Source: an uncultured Oscillospiraceae bacterium
GTDB taxonomy: Bacteria; Bacillota; Clostridia; Oscillospirales; Oscillospiraceae
Direction: 5' to 3'
Length of the DNA stretch: 64,000 nt
NCBI GenBank assembly: GCA_900759385.1
Contig: CAAEUZ010000111.1
Location: 1 to 64,000, forward strand
The translations under genes and the position numbers were made by a program. Shown in pieces: positions 40,649 through 48,768 of this stretch. The notes under the pieces were generated by a model, which was given only the letters and a program-made list of their open reading frames with translations, did no database searches and was not told the origin of the DNA. Each line of letters opens with the position of its first letter. Position 1 is the stretch's first letter.

Positions 40649-42022
40649 ATGGCATTTACTACTGAACTTATACACATTTTAAAGGATGTGGCAGGAGAAA
40701 ACCACGTCTTTACCAAGGAGAGCATAGGACTGGATTACACGCACGATGAACTGGCCGGGGGCATGAGCTTTAAGCCTGATGCGGTAGTGGAAGTGAAGTC
40801 TGCGGATGAGGTTTCAGCCGTGCTCAGGATTTGCTCGGAAGCGGGCGTGCCGGTAACGGTGCGCGGCGCGGGTACAGGCAAAGCCGGAGGCAGCGTGCCT
40901 GTCAGGGGCGGCGTGATCCTGTCTTTGAAGGGCATGAACAAAATTATCGGATTCAATGAGGGGAAATCCACCCTTACCGTGCAGCCGGGCGTGTTCCTCC
41001 AGGACGTAAAGGCTGAAGCAGCGAGGCATGGGCTCTTCTATCCTCCGGATCCAGGCGAGCAGACGGCGACCATAGGAGGCAATGCCTCCACCAATGCCGC
41101 CGGGCCTTCAGCTGTCAAATACGGCACGACAAAAGACTACATAGCAGACGCCGAGCTTGTTTTTGCCGACGGAAGCGTGGCCAGGCTCTCTGACAAACCG
41201 GAGTACACAGCCGTGCCCGGAAGCGAGGGCGCGCTCGCAGTTATTACGGAGCTTACCCTCAGGCTCATATCCAAACCTGCCAGCGATGCTATACTGCTGC
41301 TGCCTTTCCTGGACAGCGCGAGCTGTGTAAACGCCGCGCGGAGGATAATTGATACCGGGATCAACCCTGCCGCAGCGGAGTACCTGGACACGGACATGGT
41401 GGAGTATGCCGGTTCGGTTACAGGCAACCCTGTGTTTCCCGTAATGATGGACGGCGAGCGCGTAGGGGCAACGCTAATGCTCACGATTGAGGGTGATGAC
41501 GAGGATGCCGTTATGGAGCAGATGGAAATGCTGGCCGATATGGCGGAAGAGCTGGAATGCCTGGATATACTGGTAGGTGACACTCCCACCATGAAACGGG
41601 ATTTCTGGGCAGCCCATGACGCATTCCACACTTCCACTGAGAGCGCCGTATGCTCCGGGGAGCTGAACATAGATGTGCCGCCGGAGCATATTGCGGCACT
41701 GGTGGACTACGCCAAGGCGCTGGGTCAGGAGAAGGGGATAAAAGTTATGGCCTACGCCCATGTGGGCAGCGGCGGAGTGCACATTCACGCGGTGGCAGAC
41801 ATGCCCAGAGAGGAGTTCACAGGCTCAATGGCCGGACTGACTGCGGCCGTATATGCCAGGTGCGCAGAGCTGGGTGGCGACATCATAGGCGAATATGGCG
41901 TTGGCTATGCAAAGACGGCGGCCTTCAGGGCCCTGGAGCCGGAGAAATATGCACAGTTTGCCGCAAATAAGGCGAGCTTTGATCCCAGGGGCATTCTCAA
42001 CCCCGGAAAGGTGGTGGAGTGA
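40649..42022 (+). CDS. GlcD-type FAD-linked 2-hydroxyacid dehydrogenase
   Basis: A 457-residue FAD_binding_4/FAD-oxidase_C protein (GlcD, LctD group). The FAD loop is PVTVRGAGTGKAGGSVPVRG near 70 and DPGEQTATIGGNASTNAAGP near 130. The C-terminal metal/substrate motif is AHVGSGGVHIHAV near 370, and the usual GEHGIG is GEYGVGYAK, a His-to-Tyr change. An etfBA pair follows with a 1-base overlap, as in the lactate dehydrogenase/Etf complex of Acetobacterium. Likely oxidises a D-2-hydroxyacid. Confidence 0.9.
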   Translation: MAFTTELIHILKDVAGENHVFTKESIGLDYTHDELAGGMSFKPDAVVEVKSADEVSAVLRICSEAGVPVTVRGAGTGKAGGSVPVRGGVILSLKGMNKIIGFNEGKSTLTVQPGVFLQDVKAEAARHGLFYPPDPGEQTATIGGNASTNAAGPSAVKYGTTKDYIADAELVFADGSVARLSDKPEYTAVPGSEGALAVITELTLRLISKPASDAILLLPFLDSASCVNAARRIIDTGINPAAAEYLDTDMVEYAGSVTGNPVFPVMMDGERVGATLMLTIEGDDEDAVMEQMEMLADMAEELECLDILVGDTPTMKRDFWAAHDAFHTSTESAVCSGELNIDVPPEHIAALVDYAKALGQEKGIKVMAYAHVGSGGVHIHAVADMPREEFTGSMAGLTAAVYARCAELGGDIIGEYGVGYAKTAAFRALEPEKYAQFAANKASFDPRGILNPGKVVE

Positions 42023-42813
42023 TGCTCAGCATACTCGTGTGCGTAAAACAGGTGCCGGACGTTGACCAGATGAAAATGGACCCTGAGACCGGAACTCTGG
42101 TGCGCACCGGAGTTCCCGCCATACTCAACCCTCTGGATGCCGACGCGCTCTCGGCGGCTATGGCGGTAAAAGAGACCTGGGGCGGTGAGATAACACTCAT
42201 AACCATGGGACCGCCAAATGCCGAGGCCGTACTGCGTGAGTGCCTGGCGGTCGGCGCGGACAAGGCCATACTGGTGACTGACCGCGCCTTCGGCAACGCC
42301 GACACATTGGCCACCAGCTACTCCATAGCCTCGGCCGCAAAACTTCATGGGAGCTATGACCTGATCTTCTGCGGCAAGGAGACGCTGGATGGCGCGACGG
42401 GACAGATGGGCGCACAGCTCGCTGAGCGTTTCGACGTGGCCCAGGTGACTAGTGCCAGCCTGATAAAGGATGTAGACGAGTCAAATGGGACAGTGACAGT
42501 GGAACGTGAACTGGAGACGGGAATTGAGACGCTGGAAGTCACCATGCCCTGCCTTTTCACGATGGAAAAGACGCACTATCCGGCCCGTATACCCAATCTC
42601 AAGGGCAAGCTGCGCGCAAAGAAGGCGGAAGTAATATCTGTAACGGCGGACGATATCCCAGGGCTTGACCGCAGCCGTATAGGCGACCCTGGCTCACCTA
42701 CCAAGGTACCGCGTATGTTCCCGCCCGTGCTTCCAGAGCCAGGCCTGATAATAGATGAAGGCAGCATAGAGGCAGACGCAGCCAGGCTGCTTGAGCTTAT
42801 CCGGGAGGTGTGA
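42022..42813 (+). CDS. etfB: Electron transfer flavoprotein beta subunit (set 2)
   Basis: A 263-residue EtfB. MLSILVCVKQVPDVDQMKMD and LIFCGKETLDGATGQMGAQL are the family loops; HYPARIPNLKGKLRAKKAEV the late signature. The ATG overlaps the dehydrogenase stop (TGATG), so translation is coupled. Clearly diverged from set 1, indicating a different partner enzyme. Confidence 0.95.
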   Translation: MLSILVCVKQVPDVDQMKMDPETGTLVRTGVPAILNPLDADALSAAMAVKETWGGEITLITMGPPNAEAVLRECLAVGADKAILVTDRAFGNADTLATSYSIASAAKLHGSYDLIFCGKETLDGATGQMGAQLAERFDVAQVTSASLIKDVDESNGTVTVERELETGIETLEVTMPCLFTMEKTHYPARIPNLKGKLRAKKAEVISVTADDIPGLDRSRIGDPGSPTKVPRMFPPVLPEPGLIIDEGSIEADAARLLELIREV

Positions 42814-42815
42814 AC

Positions 42816-43805
42816 ATGGCGAAGAGCGAATACAAGGACATGTGGGTCTACATAGAGCTGAATAACGGGACCGTATACCCTGTGGGACTGGAGCTGTGCT
42901 GCGAAGTGCGGAAGCTGTGTGACCAAAGCGGAGAGCGGCTGGTAGCTGTGGTGGCCGGGGACATAGGCGACGGAGAGCTGGACAAGGTCAAAAGCTGCGG
43001 CGTGGACGGAATTATCCTCGTCTCCGGCACAGGTTATGAGCGCTACAACACCGAGGCGTACACCAACCTCTTCACTGTACTGTGCGGGAAGTACAGGCCG
43101 AGTGCTGTGTTTGTGGGAGGCACAACTAACGGCAGGGATTTTGCGCCGCGTTTCGCTGCGCGGCTGGAGACCGGCTGCACTTCCGACGCTACAGAGCTCA
43201 TATATAACCCTGAGACAAAGGATATAGAGTTTGTGGAACCGGCAGCCGGCGGCAAGATAATGGCGGTCATAACCATACCGGAGCTGCGCCCGCAGGTCGG
43301 CACTATACGTCCGGGTACTTTCAAGTACGCGCCAGCCGGTAGAAAGGCTCAGATAGAAGTAATAGAAGAGGAGATAAACTTCCCGGAGGAGAATATACGC
43401 TCCAAGCAGCTGGGTTTTGCGGCCGATGCATTTGACCCTGAGCTGGATATAGCCGGCTGTGAGGTCATAGTGTGCGTTGGGGCAGCTGTGAAGGACGAGA
43501 GCCTGCCCAAGTACCGGGAGCTGGCTGAGCTTCTCGGAGGCAGGATAGCGTGTACACGGCCTGTGGTTGACCGTGAGCTGCTGCCGTACAAGCTCCAGGT
43601 GGGGCAGAGCGGCGTGATGATAAAACCGAAGCTGTATATTGGCTTTGGCATCTCCGGGGCAGTTAACCACGTCACCGGAGTTGACGCAGGAACTTTCGTC
43701 GCCGTCAACACAGATCCTGACGCACCCATATTCAACTACTGCGACTACGGTATTGTAGCCGATATGGACGAAGTCTGTGACGCCTTGATTAGTCTTCTCA
43801 GGTGA
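42816..43805 (+). CDS. etfA: Electron transfer flavoprotein alpha subunit (set 2)
   Basis: A 329-residue EtfA from ATG 42816, with GGGAGG just upstream. FAD domain: CTRPVVDRELLPYKLQVGQS, KPKLYIGFGISGAVNHVTGV and AVNTDPDAPIFNYCDYGIVA. Again no ferredoxin extension. In A. woodii-type complexes this Etf takes electrons from the hydroxyacid dehydrogenase and passes them to NAD while consuming reduced ferredoxin; whether that holds here is inference. Confidence 0.95.
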   Translation: MAKSEYKDMWVYIELNNGTVYPVGLELCCEVRKLCDQSGERLVAVVAGDIGDGELDKVKSCGVDGIILVSGTGYERYNTEAYTNLFTVLCGKYRPSAVFVGGTTNGRDFAPRFAARLETGCTSDATELIYNPETKDIEFVEPAAGGKIMAVITIPELRPQVGTIRPGTFKYAPAGRKAQIEVIEEEINFPEENIRSKQLGFAADAFDPELDIAGCEVIVCVGAAVKDESLPKYRELAELLGGRIACTRPVVDRELLPYKLQVGQSGVMIKPKLYIGFGISGAVNHVTGVDAGTFVAVNTDPDAPIFNYCDYGIVADMDEVCDALISLLR

Positions 43806-43810
43806 TAATG

Positions 43811-43841
43811 AGCCGCCCCGCCTTATGGCAGGGCGGCTTTG
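43811..43841 (+). terminator. Terminator of the etf/CoA cluster
   Basis: AGCCGCCCCGCC pairs with GGCAGGGCGGCT (one bulge) around TTAT, followed by TTTG, 5 bases after the last stop. Confidence 0.7.
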
Positions 43842-44372
43842 ACTGAGCACGCACTGTGCAGCCGGTGTGAGAGACTGCTTGCATTGAATATTTCACGAAA
43901 AACACATGGCCGTCCGGGACACTCCGGACGGCTACGCTTGCCTTTTCTGTTCTCCATTGCCGTAAAACGCCGCTGCTTCAGTATTTCAGCGTAATCTCTC
44001 CCGGGACGATCTGTGCTCTTGATGCAGAGCAGATCGTCTCGTTTCGTTTTACGCATCAGCTTTTGTGCTTCGGCCGGCTGAAGACCCTGCCCGACGATAT
44101 GGACATTTTCGTACGTCGTGCCAGCCCCGCGGAGCGCTATTCGCTGCCGCCCCTCGCTCTGGTTGCTGACATGTACGGACCAGTAAATGCACAAAAACCT
44201 GCCTTCAGTTTTTGCTGGCGGCGGAACATTATGGCCTCTGCTGCAGTCACAAGCAGAAGCGGCGGGGATTGCGGGCGGATTTTATCAGCAGTTTATATCC
44301 TCTTTATTCGTGGTTTATCGCCCTGTGATATCTTGAAAAGCCTGAAAAACATGAGACAGGAGCGCTCTCCGC
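43842..44372. other. 531-base gap without a convincing gene
   Basis: Contains a hairpin GCCGTCCGG/CCGGACGGC near 43910-43935 and a long inverted pair GACGATCTG/CAGATCGTC near 44004-44039. Short open frames exist on both strands but show no domain or ribosome site. No tRNA seen. Confidence 0.5.
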
Positions 44373-44966
44373 ATGCAAACCAAAACTCATCTTGCCCTCG
44401 GGCACCGTTTGCTTGACTGGGAACCGGATGCAGGGCTGCACAGGTACTCAGGACTGTTCCTTCTGGGGTGCATGGAGCCGGACTACAATCTGGCGACATA
44501 CCTGCGCGGGCTGAAAGGGCACGGGGTGTTTCACGGGCACAATGCCGACAACTCATTCGCCTATGTGTCCGGCTGCCTGAGATCGTTTGAGAAAAACGGC
44601 CTTGGCTCCGGCTGGGACTATTTCCGGCTGGGGGCCCTGCTCCACTATGTCGCGGACGCATTCACCGGGCCGCACAACAGCTTCTGGACAGGCGGCCTCA
44701 TAAGCCATGCCGTGTACGAGCTCAGGCTGCACGAGGTAATTACAAGGGAGCCGGAGCCGGAATATGCCGCCGGCTGTGCGGCGGCTGCGCCCATGGAGTA
44801 TTTTTCGGCAGAGCACAGGAGCTACTGCGCGGCCGAGCCGGGGCTCCATACCGACAGCCGCTGCATAACGAGGGTGTGCAGGACGCTGCTGCACACAATT
44901 TTAGGCCGGGCCGGCGCCGACGGTCCGGCCGCCATAAGCGGAAAGGAGACGATGAATGAACATTGA
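44373..44966 (+). CDS. Zinc-dependent phospholipase C family protein
   Basis: A 197-residue protein of the Zn_dep_PLPC group. His/Asp metal ligands are spread as expected: THLALGHRLL near 5, GCMEPDYN near 33, GVFHGHNADN near 51, LGALLHYVADAFTGPHN near 87, and AEHRSYC near 148. No signal peptide. Activity is unproven for this bacterial branch. Its last codons overlap the start of the PAP2 gene by 11 bases, pairing two phospholipid-type hydrolases. Confidence 0.8.
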   Translation: MQTKTHLALGHRLLDWEPDAGLHRYSGLFLLGCMEPDYNLATYLRGLKGHGVFHGHNADNSFAYVSGCLRSFEKNGLGSGWDYFRLGALLHYVADAFTGPHNSFWTGGLISHAVYELRLHEVITREPEPEYAAGCAAAAPMEYFSAEHRSYCAAEPGLHTDSRCITRVCRTLLHTILGRAGADGPAAISGKETMNEH

Positions 44967-45513
44967 CTGGTACATACTGAGCTGGATACAGGACAATTTG
45001 CGCTGCATATTCCTGGACTGGCTGATGCCGCTGATAAGCGCGCTCGGCAACGGCGGCGCGGTCTGGCTGGCCGCCGCTGCCGTGCTGCTGTGCTTCAGGA
45101 AATACCGCAGGTATGGCGTGCTGCTGTTAATGGGGCTGGCGGCGGGGGTACTGGTCGGAAACCTGTGCCTGAAGAATATCGTTGCCCGGCCGCGGCCCTG
45201 CTGGCTGGACACGACGGTGCAGCTGCTTATCAGCAGCCCGGACGACTACTCATTCCCCTCGGGCCACACGCTGTCATCGACCATTGCGGCGGTCATACTC
45301 ACGTCGGCCGACCGCAGGTTCGGGTACGCAGCGATCCCGCTGGCGGCACTGATAGCCCTCTCCAGGCTTTACCTGTACGTGCACTTCCCGAGCGACGTAG
45401 CCGGAGCCGCCGGCATAGGGCTGCTCCTGGCCTTCGCCGTGATGCGCTTCGGCGGACGGGCGCTTGACGCGGCCGGCGAAAGGCTCCGGGCAAAAAACGG
45501 GGGCGGGCAATAG
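44956..45513 (+). CDS. PAP2-family membrane phosphatase
   Basis: A 185-residue type 2 phosphatidic acid phosphatase with five or six membrane segments. The tripartite site is complete: KNIVARPRP near 75, YSFPSGHTLSS near 98 and SRLYLYVHFPSDVAGA near 135. Expected to remove phosphate from undecaprenyl pyrophosphate, phosphatidate or a similar lipid. Cotranscribed with the phospholipase C-like gene. Confidence 0.92.
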   Translation: MNIDWYILSWIQDNLRCIFLDWLMPLISALGNGGAVWLAAAAVLLCFRKYRRYGVLLLMGLAAGVLVGNLCLKNIVARPRPCWLDTTVQLLISSPDDYSFPSGHTLSSTIAAVILTSADRRFGYAAIPLAALIALSRLYLYVHFPSDVAGAAGIGLLLAFAVMRFGGRALDAAGERLRAKNGGGQ

Positions 45514-45525
45514 AGCCCGCCCCCG
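45498..45525 (-). terminator. Terminator between convergent PAP2 and small membrane protein genes
   Basis: CGGGGGCGGGC and GCCCGCCCCCG form an 11-bp stem; on the minus strand it runs into TTTTTTGCCC. It begins inside the PAP2 3' end. Confidence 0.8.
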
Positions 45526-45528
45526 ATG

Positions 45529-45777
45529 TCATCTGCGGCGCGTATGTTCACGGGGCCTGCGCACCTCTGCCGCCTGTATGCGGGCAATTATTATGCACCT
45601 GATGGAGTTCACCGTGCTCAGTGCGCAGAGCACGATCAGCAGGGCCGTTGAGCTCGGGGTGGCGAGGAAGCCCATAAGCGGGTTGTACCAGTCCAGCACG
45701 ATAAAGGCGAGAAATACAAGGGACAGCACTATTACGGCGTGCGGGATCAGGAGAAAAAGCTTTTTCACAAAGTTCAT
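45529..45777 (-). CDS. Small two-helix membrane protein
   Basis: An 82-residue protein from ATG 45777 (GGAGGCG upstream) with hydrophobic segments near 6-25 and 38-60 and a basic C-terminus (RRPREHTRRR). No family recognised. It starts 1 base after the glycosidase stop, so it belongs to the glycosyltransferase-glycosidase unit. Confidence 0.65.
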   Translation of the reverse strand: MNFVKKLFLLIPHAVIVLSLVFLAFIVLDWYNPLMGFLATPSSTALLIVLCALSTVNSIRCIIIARIQAAEVRRPREHTRRR

Positions 45778-45778
45778 A

Positions 45779-46843
45779 TCACGCCTCCGGCTCACAGATG
45801 AAAATTCCGTCGCTTATGTCCTTGCCCGGACGGTATGGTTTGCTTATGACATTGGCGCCTCTGGTCATAAAGGCACAGTGCCCGCCGTCAAGGTTGTAGG
45901 CGGCTTTGCAGCCGAGATTGGCGAAGAGCTGCGACATCTCCTCGAGGAACATGCCGCGCGAGATGCCGTTCTGCCGCCCGTCCACCACCAGCAGGCAGTA
46001 GTGACCAGGCTAATAATAGCCTATCGCGGTGCGCGGATGGCTCTCACGTATATAATCCCAGGTCAGAAAATCCGTCTTGGCCTTCCCGTCGGCGTCGAGC
46101 AGGCTCGGTCCGAATATCCAGCTCTGCCATGCCCCGTCGGCCACCAGCCGGCTGGGGTCCAGCTCATCCGGGGCGTATATTCTCATGGTACCGTCCCTGA
46201 ACAGAACGCAGGTCTCGTCGTTGGTGGGCTGGGCGCGGTATACCACGCCGTTGCGTATTATGGTGCCGTTGCTGTAATGGCGGTTATTGCTGTACGAATC
46301 GCCGTTTACGGCCAGGACCGATCTCATTCGCGCCGACATGGAGCTGAGCGTCTCGCTGTAACCGACCCCGTAGGTGCCCTGGGCAAAGGCGGTCCGCAGG
46401 CAGGAGATATCGCGCACGTATATGTCCGCCAGTGTGTAAAAGACTTTTGTGCCGTATTTTGAGTGACCGCCGTTTGCGGACATGTCCAGGGCTCCGCTGT
46501 CATAGCTGTGCTGCGTTATCTCAACGGATATGTTGGGGCTTTTATACACAGTATCGCTGGAGACCACCGTGTCGGAGAACTTGTCCTGAAACTTCTGGCC
46601 CCAGTCGGAGCTGCCGGATGCGGAGGACTCGCCGCCGGAGGCCGGCGACGGCACCGCCTGCACATCTGTAGTCGAGGTGTTCAGGGCGGAGAGGCGGTGC
46701 GGTATGCGGTAGTTGACAAGATAGTCCCCGCCCACTATGCATCCGGCCAGCAGAATGTCGAGTACCAGAGCCAGTGCAAGCCCGCGTATGGCGGAGCTTT
46801 TATGCCGCCGTGCGGTGTGTGCCTGCGTGTGCTGCATCTGCAT
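45779..46843 (-). pseudogene. Phosphodiester glycosidase (NAGPA domain) interrupted by an in-frame TAG
   Basis: The frame encodes a signal-anchor (about 17-38), a Ser-rich stalk and an NAGPA-type domain: VFYTLADIYVRDISCLRTAF, LAVNGDSYSN, RNGVVYR, CVLFRDGTMRIY, and HPRTAIGYY. A TAG at 46010-46012 then stops it. The same frame resumes without any shift with PGHYCLLVVDGRQNGISRGM, YNLDGGHCAFM and ends at 45779. The essential DGGxS-like strand lies after the stop, so the shortened protein should be inactive. It overlaps the glycosyltransferase 3' end by 44 bases. Confidence 0.8.
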
Positions 46844-47918
46844 CGCCCCCTTTCCCCGCCTCGGGCCGGATGAAAATAAACCTCGACTGTACAAAATAGC
46901 TCAGCACGAACAGTATCAGCTCGCACAGCAGCTTGGCGGCCGCGGCGGGTATGCCGGCGAGTGTAAACGCAGTGAGCAGCAGGCTGTTGGCCAGCAGTAT
47001 GGCGGCGGCCAGGGCGGCATATTTGGGCAACGTGCTGGATGCCGGAGCGCCGTCGCGGAACACCGCCCTGGCGTTGAGCGTGTAATTGAGGGATGCGCTG
47101 CCTATGCGGGCGAGTATGTTGCTCACAATTACAAACAGGGCGCCGGCGGGGAATATGGCCGTCAGGAGCAGGAACAGCAGGTAGTCGGAGCAGAAGCTTA
47201 TCAGTGAGGCCGACGCGAACCTGAAAATCCGGCTGTATATGCGTATTGAGTCGCGGAGCCCGTTGAAGTGCGAGCTGGAGTTCTGCTTGTCGGGGTACAC
47301 CGTGGTTATGGGCACTTCAATTATGGGCACGCCCCTGCGTCCGCAGCGCAGCAGGACGTTCATCTCGTACTCATAGCGCTCTCCGTCGGTCTCCAGCATG
47401 AGGCCCAGCAGGCTGCGGTCGAAGGCGCGCAGCCCCGTCTGGGTGTCACGCACCCTGGTGTGCGCCGTCACGGAGAACACCCAGCGGGTGACGGTGTTGC
47501 CCAGCCTTGATCTCAGCGGCACCTCGCCGTCAAAGCTCCTCGAGCCGAGCACCAGCGTGCCCGGGTTGAGCCACGCGCACTGGGCCACATGCTCCATGTC
47601 GTCGGTGAGATGCTGGCCGTCGGCGTCCATGGTGATTATGCATCCTGCGTCCGGCATCCGGTCGTTTATATATTTTAAAGCGGTTTTCAGCGCCGCGCCC
47701 TTTCCCTCGTTGTGCGCGTGGTGCAGCAGGAACGCGTGCGGGGCAAGGCCGCTCCATATCCCGCCGAAACCTTCGCCGCTGCCGTCGTCTACTACTATCA
47801 CCCTGTAACCGGCTCCGGCAACAGCGGCGACCAGCGGGACCAGGCCGGGGGACGGCTCATATGCCGGTATGACCACCGCGCTGCAGCGGTTGAGTGAAAC
47901 AGGCAGGTTTTCTTCCAT
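46800..47918 (-). CDS. Family 2 glycosyltransferase fused to a GtrA-like membrane domain
   Basis: A 372-residue fusion. Residues 1-225 are a GT2/DPM1-like transferase (VIPAYEPSPGLVPLVAA, IVVDDGSGEGF, NEGKGAALKTAL, TMDADGQHL, DTQTGLRAF). Residues 235-355 are four membrane segments of a GtrA domain (FCSDYLLFLLLTAIFPAGAL, NYTLNARAVF, YFVQSRFIF). It would make or use a polyprenyl-phosphate sugar. ATG 47918 has AAAGGAGG upstream. A 16-base motif upstream is shared with the PepSY gene. Confidence 0.9.
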   Translation of the reverse strand: MEENLPVSLNRCSAVVIPAYEPSPGLVPLVAAVAGAGYRVIVVDDGSGEGFGGIWSGLAPHAFLLHHAHNEGKGAALKTALKYINDRMPDAGCIITMDADGQHLTDDMEHVAQCAWLNPGTLVLGSRSFDGEVPLRSRLGNTVTRWVFSVTAHTRVRDTQTGLRAFDRSLLGLMLETDGERYEYEMNVLLRCGRRGVPIIEVPITTVYPDKQNSSSHFNGLRDSIRIYSRIFRFASASLISFCSDYLLFLLLTAIFPAGALFVIVSNILARIGSASLNYTLNARAVFRDGAPASSTLPKYAALAAAILLANSLLLTAFTLAGIPAAAAKLLCELILFVLSYFVQSRFIFIRPEAGKGGDADAAHAGTHRTAA

Positions 47919-47975
47919 AACTTTTGCCTCCTTTTGTTTGATGAGCAAAGTATATGGCTGTGAAATGAGATGTTC

Positions 47976-47991
47976 GTGAAGGTAAAATGAG
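47976..47991 (-). promoter_or_regulatory. Shared 16-base motif upstream of the glycosyltransferase
   Basis: CTCATTTTACCTTCAC on the minus strand, with a second CTCATTTCACA nearby (47960-47970). It matches 14 of 16 bases of a site upstream of the PepSY gene, so it is a candidate response-regulator site. Confidence 0.45.
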
Positions 47992-48019
47992 CTTTTCTCA
48001 TAATGCCGGGACAAAAAAG

Positions 48020-48044
48020 GAGGGAGCGGCGGAGCCGCTCCCTC
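48020..48044 (-). terminator. Terminator of the PepSY gene
   Basis: GAGGGAGCGGC and GCCGCTCCCTC, 11-bp stem with a 3-base loop, run into TTTTTTG on the minus strand. Confidence 0.75.
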
Positions 48045-48152
48045 TGAGCTGGAAGGTGAAAATAAAGTGTTGCGCGAATTGCGAAAGAGGTGGGGGGTAC
48101 TTAATGGAGAATCGAAATGAAACGTTGGAAAATATTGCTTTACGGGGAAACG

Positions 48153-48578
48153 TCAGCCTTCATTCTCACCTTCTGACTCGGCCATGATGGTGCCGTCGTC
48201 GGCGTTGACTTCAAGCTCGACCGCTCCGCCGCTCTGGCCGGAGCCCTTGAGCTCATAGAAGATGACGCCGTTTTCGCTGTCCAGCTCTTCCGCCTTGAAG
48301 GTATAGACCGGGTTCGCGGCCTCTGCAATGGATACGGCTTCGGCCTCGGTCACCTTCGCCTCGCTGGCGAGCACGGCCTTGTCGGCGTCGTTTTCGTCGT
48401 CAGGTATAACGGCCGCGCCGCTGCCGTTATCGTTCGGGTCCGGCGTCTGGGACACAGTGGGCGGAGGAGAGCCGCTGCCCGCACCGGCTGCAAGAGCGGT
48501 GGTGCCTATTGCCCCGGCCAGCAGAAGCGCAAGGGCAAGAATGCCGGCGATTGTTTTTATATGCGATTTGATAAGCAT
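48153..48578 (-). CDS. Exported PepSY-domain protein
   Basis: A 141-residue protein with a signal peptide (residues 1-31, ending near ALAAG), a Pro/Asp/Asn linker and one PepSY domain (VTEAEAVSIAEAANP, YTFKAEELDSENGVIFYELK, VELEVNADDGTIMAESEG). AAGGAGG precedes the ATG. It is divergent from a two-component system, the common arrangement for PepSY proteins that modulate or are controlled by the kinase. A hairpin CGGAGCAG/CTGCTCCG lies in its leader. Confidence 0.82.
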   Translation of the reverse strand: MLIKSHIKTIAGILALALLLAGAIGTTALAAGAGSGSPPPTVSQTPDPNDNGSGAAVIPDDENDADKAVLASEAKVTEAEAVSIAEAANPVYTFKAEELDSENGVIFYELKGSGQSGGAVELEVNADDGTIMAESEGENEG

Positions 48579-48656
48579 CAGCCTCCTTGTTGTTTCGGAG
48601 CAGCCTGGCACTTCCTGCTCCGTGGCTATAATATCGCAGGCCGATATGAGAATGAG

Positions 48657-48672
48657 GTGAGGGGAAAATGAG
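48657..48672 (-). promoter_or_regulatory. Shared 16-base motif upstream of the PepSY gene
   Basis: CTCATTTTCCCCTCAC on the minus strand, followed by CTCATTCTCAT; -10-like TATTAT lies 17 bases after CTCATT. Tandem repeats next to a poor -35 are typical of OmpR/PhoB-type activation. Confidence 0.45.
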
Positions 48673-48768
48673 GTTTTATCATATTTGCATCGAAATACGA
48701 TTTTCATCCAATTATCATTTTCAGCCGCTATTCTCTGGGTATAACCTGAAGCCAAAGAAGGGATAATC

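Noticed and set aside
43823..44194. 123-codon frame on the minus strand in the gap after the etf cluster
   Set aside because: No ribosome site, no recognisable domain, and it runs through the etf terminator hairpin.
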